Shown here piece after piece: positions 13,805 through 14,236 of a stretch of DNA of 14,236 nt (positions within the stretch are counted from its first letter, which is position 1; each line of letters starts with the position of its first letter). The notes beneath the pieces are model-generated. The model did no database searches, was not told the origin of the DNA, and saw nothing but the letters and a program-made list of their open reading frames with translations. The DNA is from Thermoleophilia bacterium (GTDB taxonomy: Bacteria > Actinomycetota > Thermoleophilia > Gaiellales > SKUG01), in contig JAGQUL010000158.1 in the NCBI GenBank assembly GCA_020438525.1, forward strand, positions 1-14,236. Direction: 5' to 3'. Made by a program: the position numbers and the translations under genes.

Positions 13805-14236
13805 TCAGCCGGTGGGGACGACGACCTCGAACACCACCGGCGCGACGTAGCTGCCGAGGCGCTGATCGGGTGCCGTGCGCACGCCGAATCGAAGCGCAAC
13901 GGTCGCATCGACGGTGCCGACGGTGGTGGATTCGGCGACCTTCGATCCCGGAGCGCCGAGCGTTGCGGGCACCGCGTTCCAGGCATCGGTGTCGGTTGCG
14001 GCGCAGTTCGCGCCCGGATCCTCCGTCCAGGTTCCGGACACGCCGGCGCCGCTCACCGTGCGCAGGCAGGCTCCGAAGAGCGCAGCATCGGCGGTCGTGA
14101 AATCGTCGTCGTCACCGTTGCCGGGAATGTTGTCCTCGCCGTCGGCGTCGTAGTTGGGAATCGGCCACCCCTTGAAGACCAGGATGAATGCGTCGTTGGG
14201 ATCGTTCGCGAGCATTGCGAGGCGCCCGTCCGCCAG
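13805..14236 (-). CDS. C-terminal part of an unrecognised, probably extracellular protein (cut by window edge)
   Basis: The frame runs off the right edge, and 143 residues are visible (an ATG at 14215 is internal, since the frame stays open before it). The visible part begins near MLANDPNDAFILVFKGW. It then has an acidic stretch NYDADGEDNIPGNGDDDDF that may bind calcium, two Cys (FGACLRTV, GANCAAT) that may pair, and a beta-rich end (VDATVALRFGVRTAP...GSYVAPVVFEVVVPTG) like the last strands of secreted Ig-like or surface-layer domains. No membrane segment is seen. The stop is 33 bp upstream of the rimB-like start. A surface or secreted protein is the best reading, but I cannot name a family. 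Confidence 0.7.
   Translation of the reverse strand: MADGRLAMLANDPNDAFILVFKGWPIPNYDADGEDNIPGNGDDDDFTTADAALFGACLRTVSGAGVSGTWTEDPGANCAATDTDAWNAVPATLGAPGSKVAESTTVGTVDATVALRFGVRTAPDQRLGSYVAPVVFEVVVPTG

Overview
The window is about 14.2 kb of very GC-rich DNA, densely packed with genes. There are eleven protein-coding genes, one cut by the right edge, and no rRNA, tRNA, insertion sequence or CRISPR array that I can see. Four features point to an actinobacterium: the base composition, frequent GTG starts, several genes with a TANNNT box close to the start codon and no Shine-Dalgarno, and an Abhydrolase_9-type lipase. The GT-C-like membrane protein at the left edge resembles a family I associate with Thermoleophilia (Solirubrobacterales and relatives), so that class is my best guess. 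This is inference, not a database result.

Left block (14-2544, minus strand): a GtrA-family membrane protein is followed, with a one-base stop/start overlap, by a large polytopic GT-C/GT87-like glycosyltransferase. Together they suggest polyprenyl-phosphate-sugar handling and transfer of sugar onto an envelope glycan or lipid. A divergent intergenic region leads to a two-gene plus-strand block (2706-5094). It holds an unrecognised 443-residue protein with an eight-glycine zipper in its C-terminal half, and a lipoprotein with an acidic linker and an EF-hand-like loop.

Central block (5104-9891, minus strand): an Abhydrolase_9 membrane lipase/esterase, an MGDG-synthase/UgtP-like diacylglycerol glycosyltransferase (ATGA overlap and a perfect AGGAGG), and a nucleotide pyrophosphatase/phosphodiesterase-type metalloenzyme. 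A second, soluble serine hydrolase with a GESQG elbow is transcribed divergently at 10095-10979, across a 204-bp region that contains a perfect 19-bp palindrome. I read 5104-10979 as a candidate glycolipid synthesis or remodelling locus under shared control. This is the best candidate for an undescribed system here.

Right block (11004-13771, minus strand): a RimB-like retropepsin protease (the 'ATP-dependent zinc protease' family), a 109-residue glycine-rich membrane protein, a RimK-like ATP-grasp glutamate ligase and a 240-residue polytopic membrane protein. RimK adds glutamates to a protein C-terminus and RimB is the protease paired with it elsewhere, so this looks like a poly-glutamate modification module with two membrane partners. 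The right edge holds the C-terminal part of an unrecognised, probably secreted protein.

Both convergent gene junctions carry perfect hairpins whose arms include both stop codons. No gene-free stretch exceeds about 205 bp.
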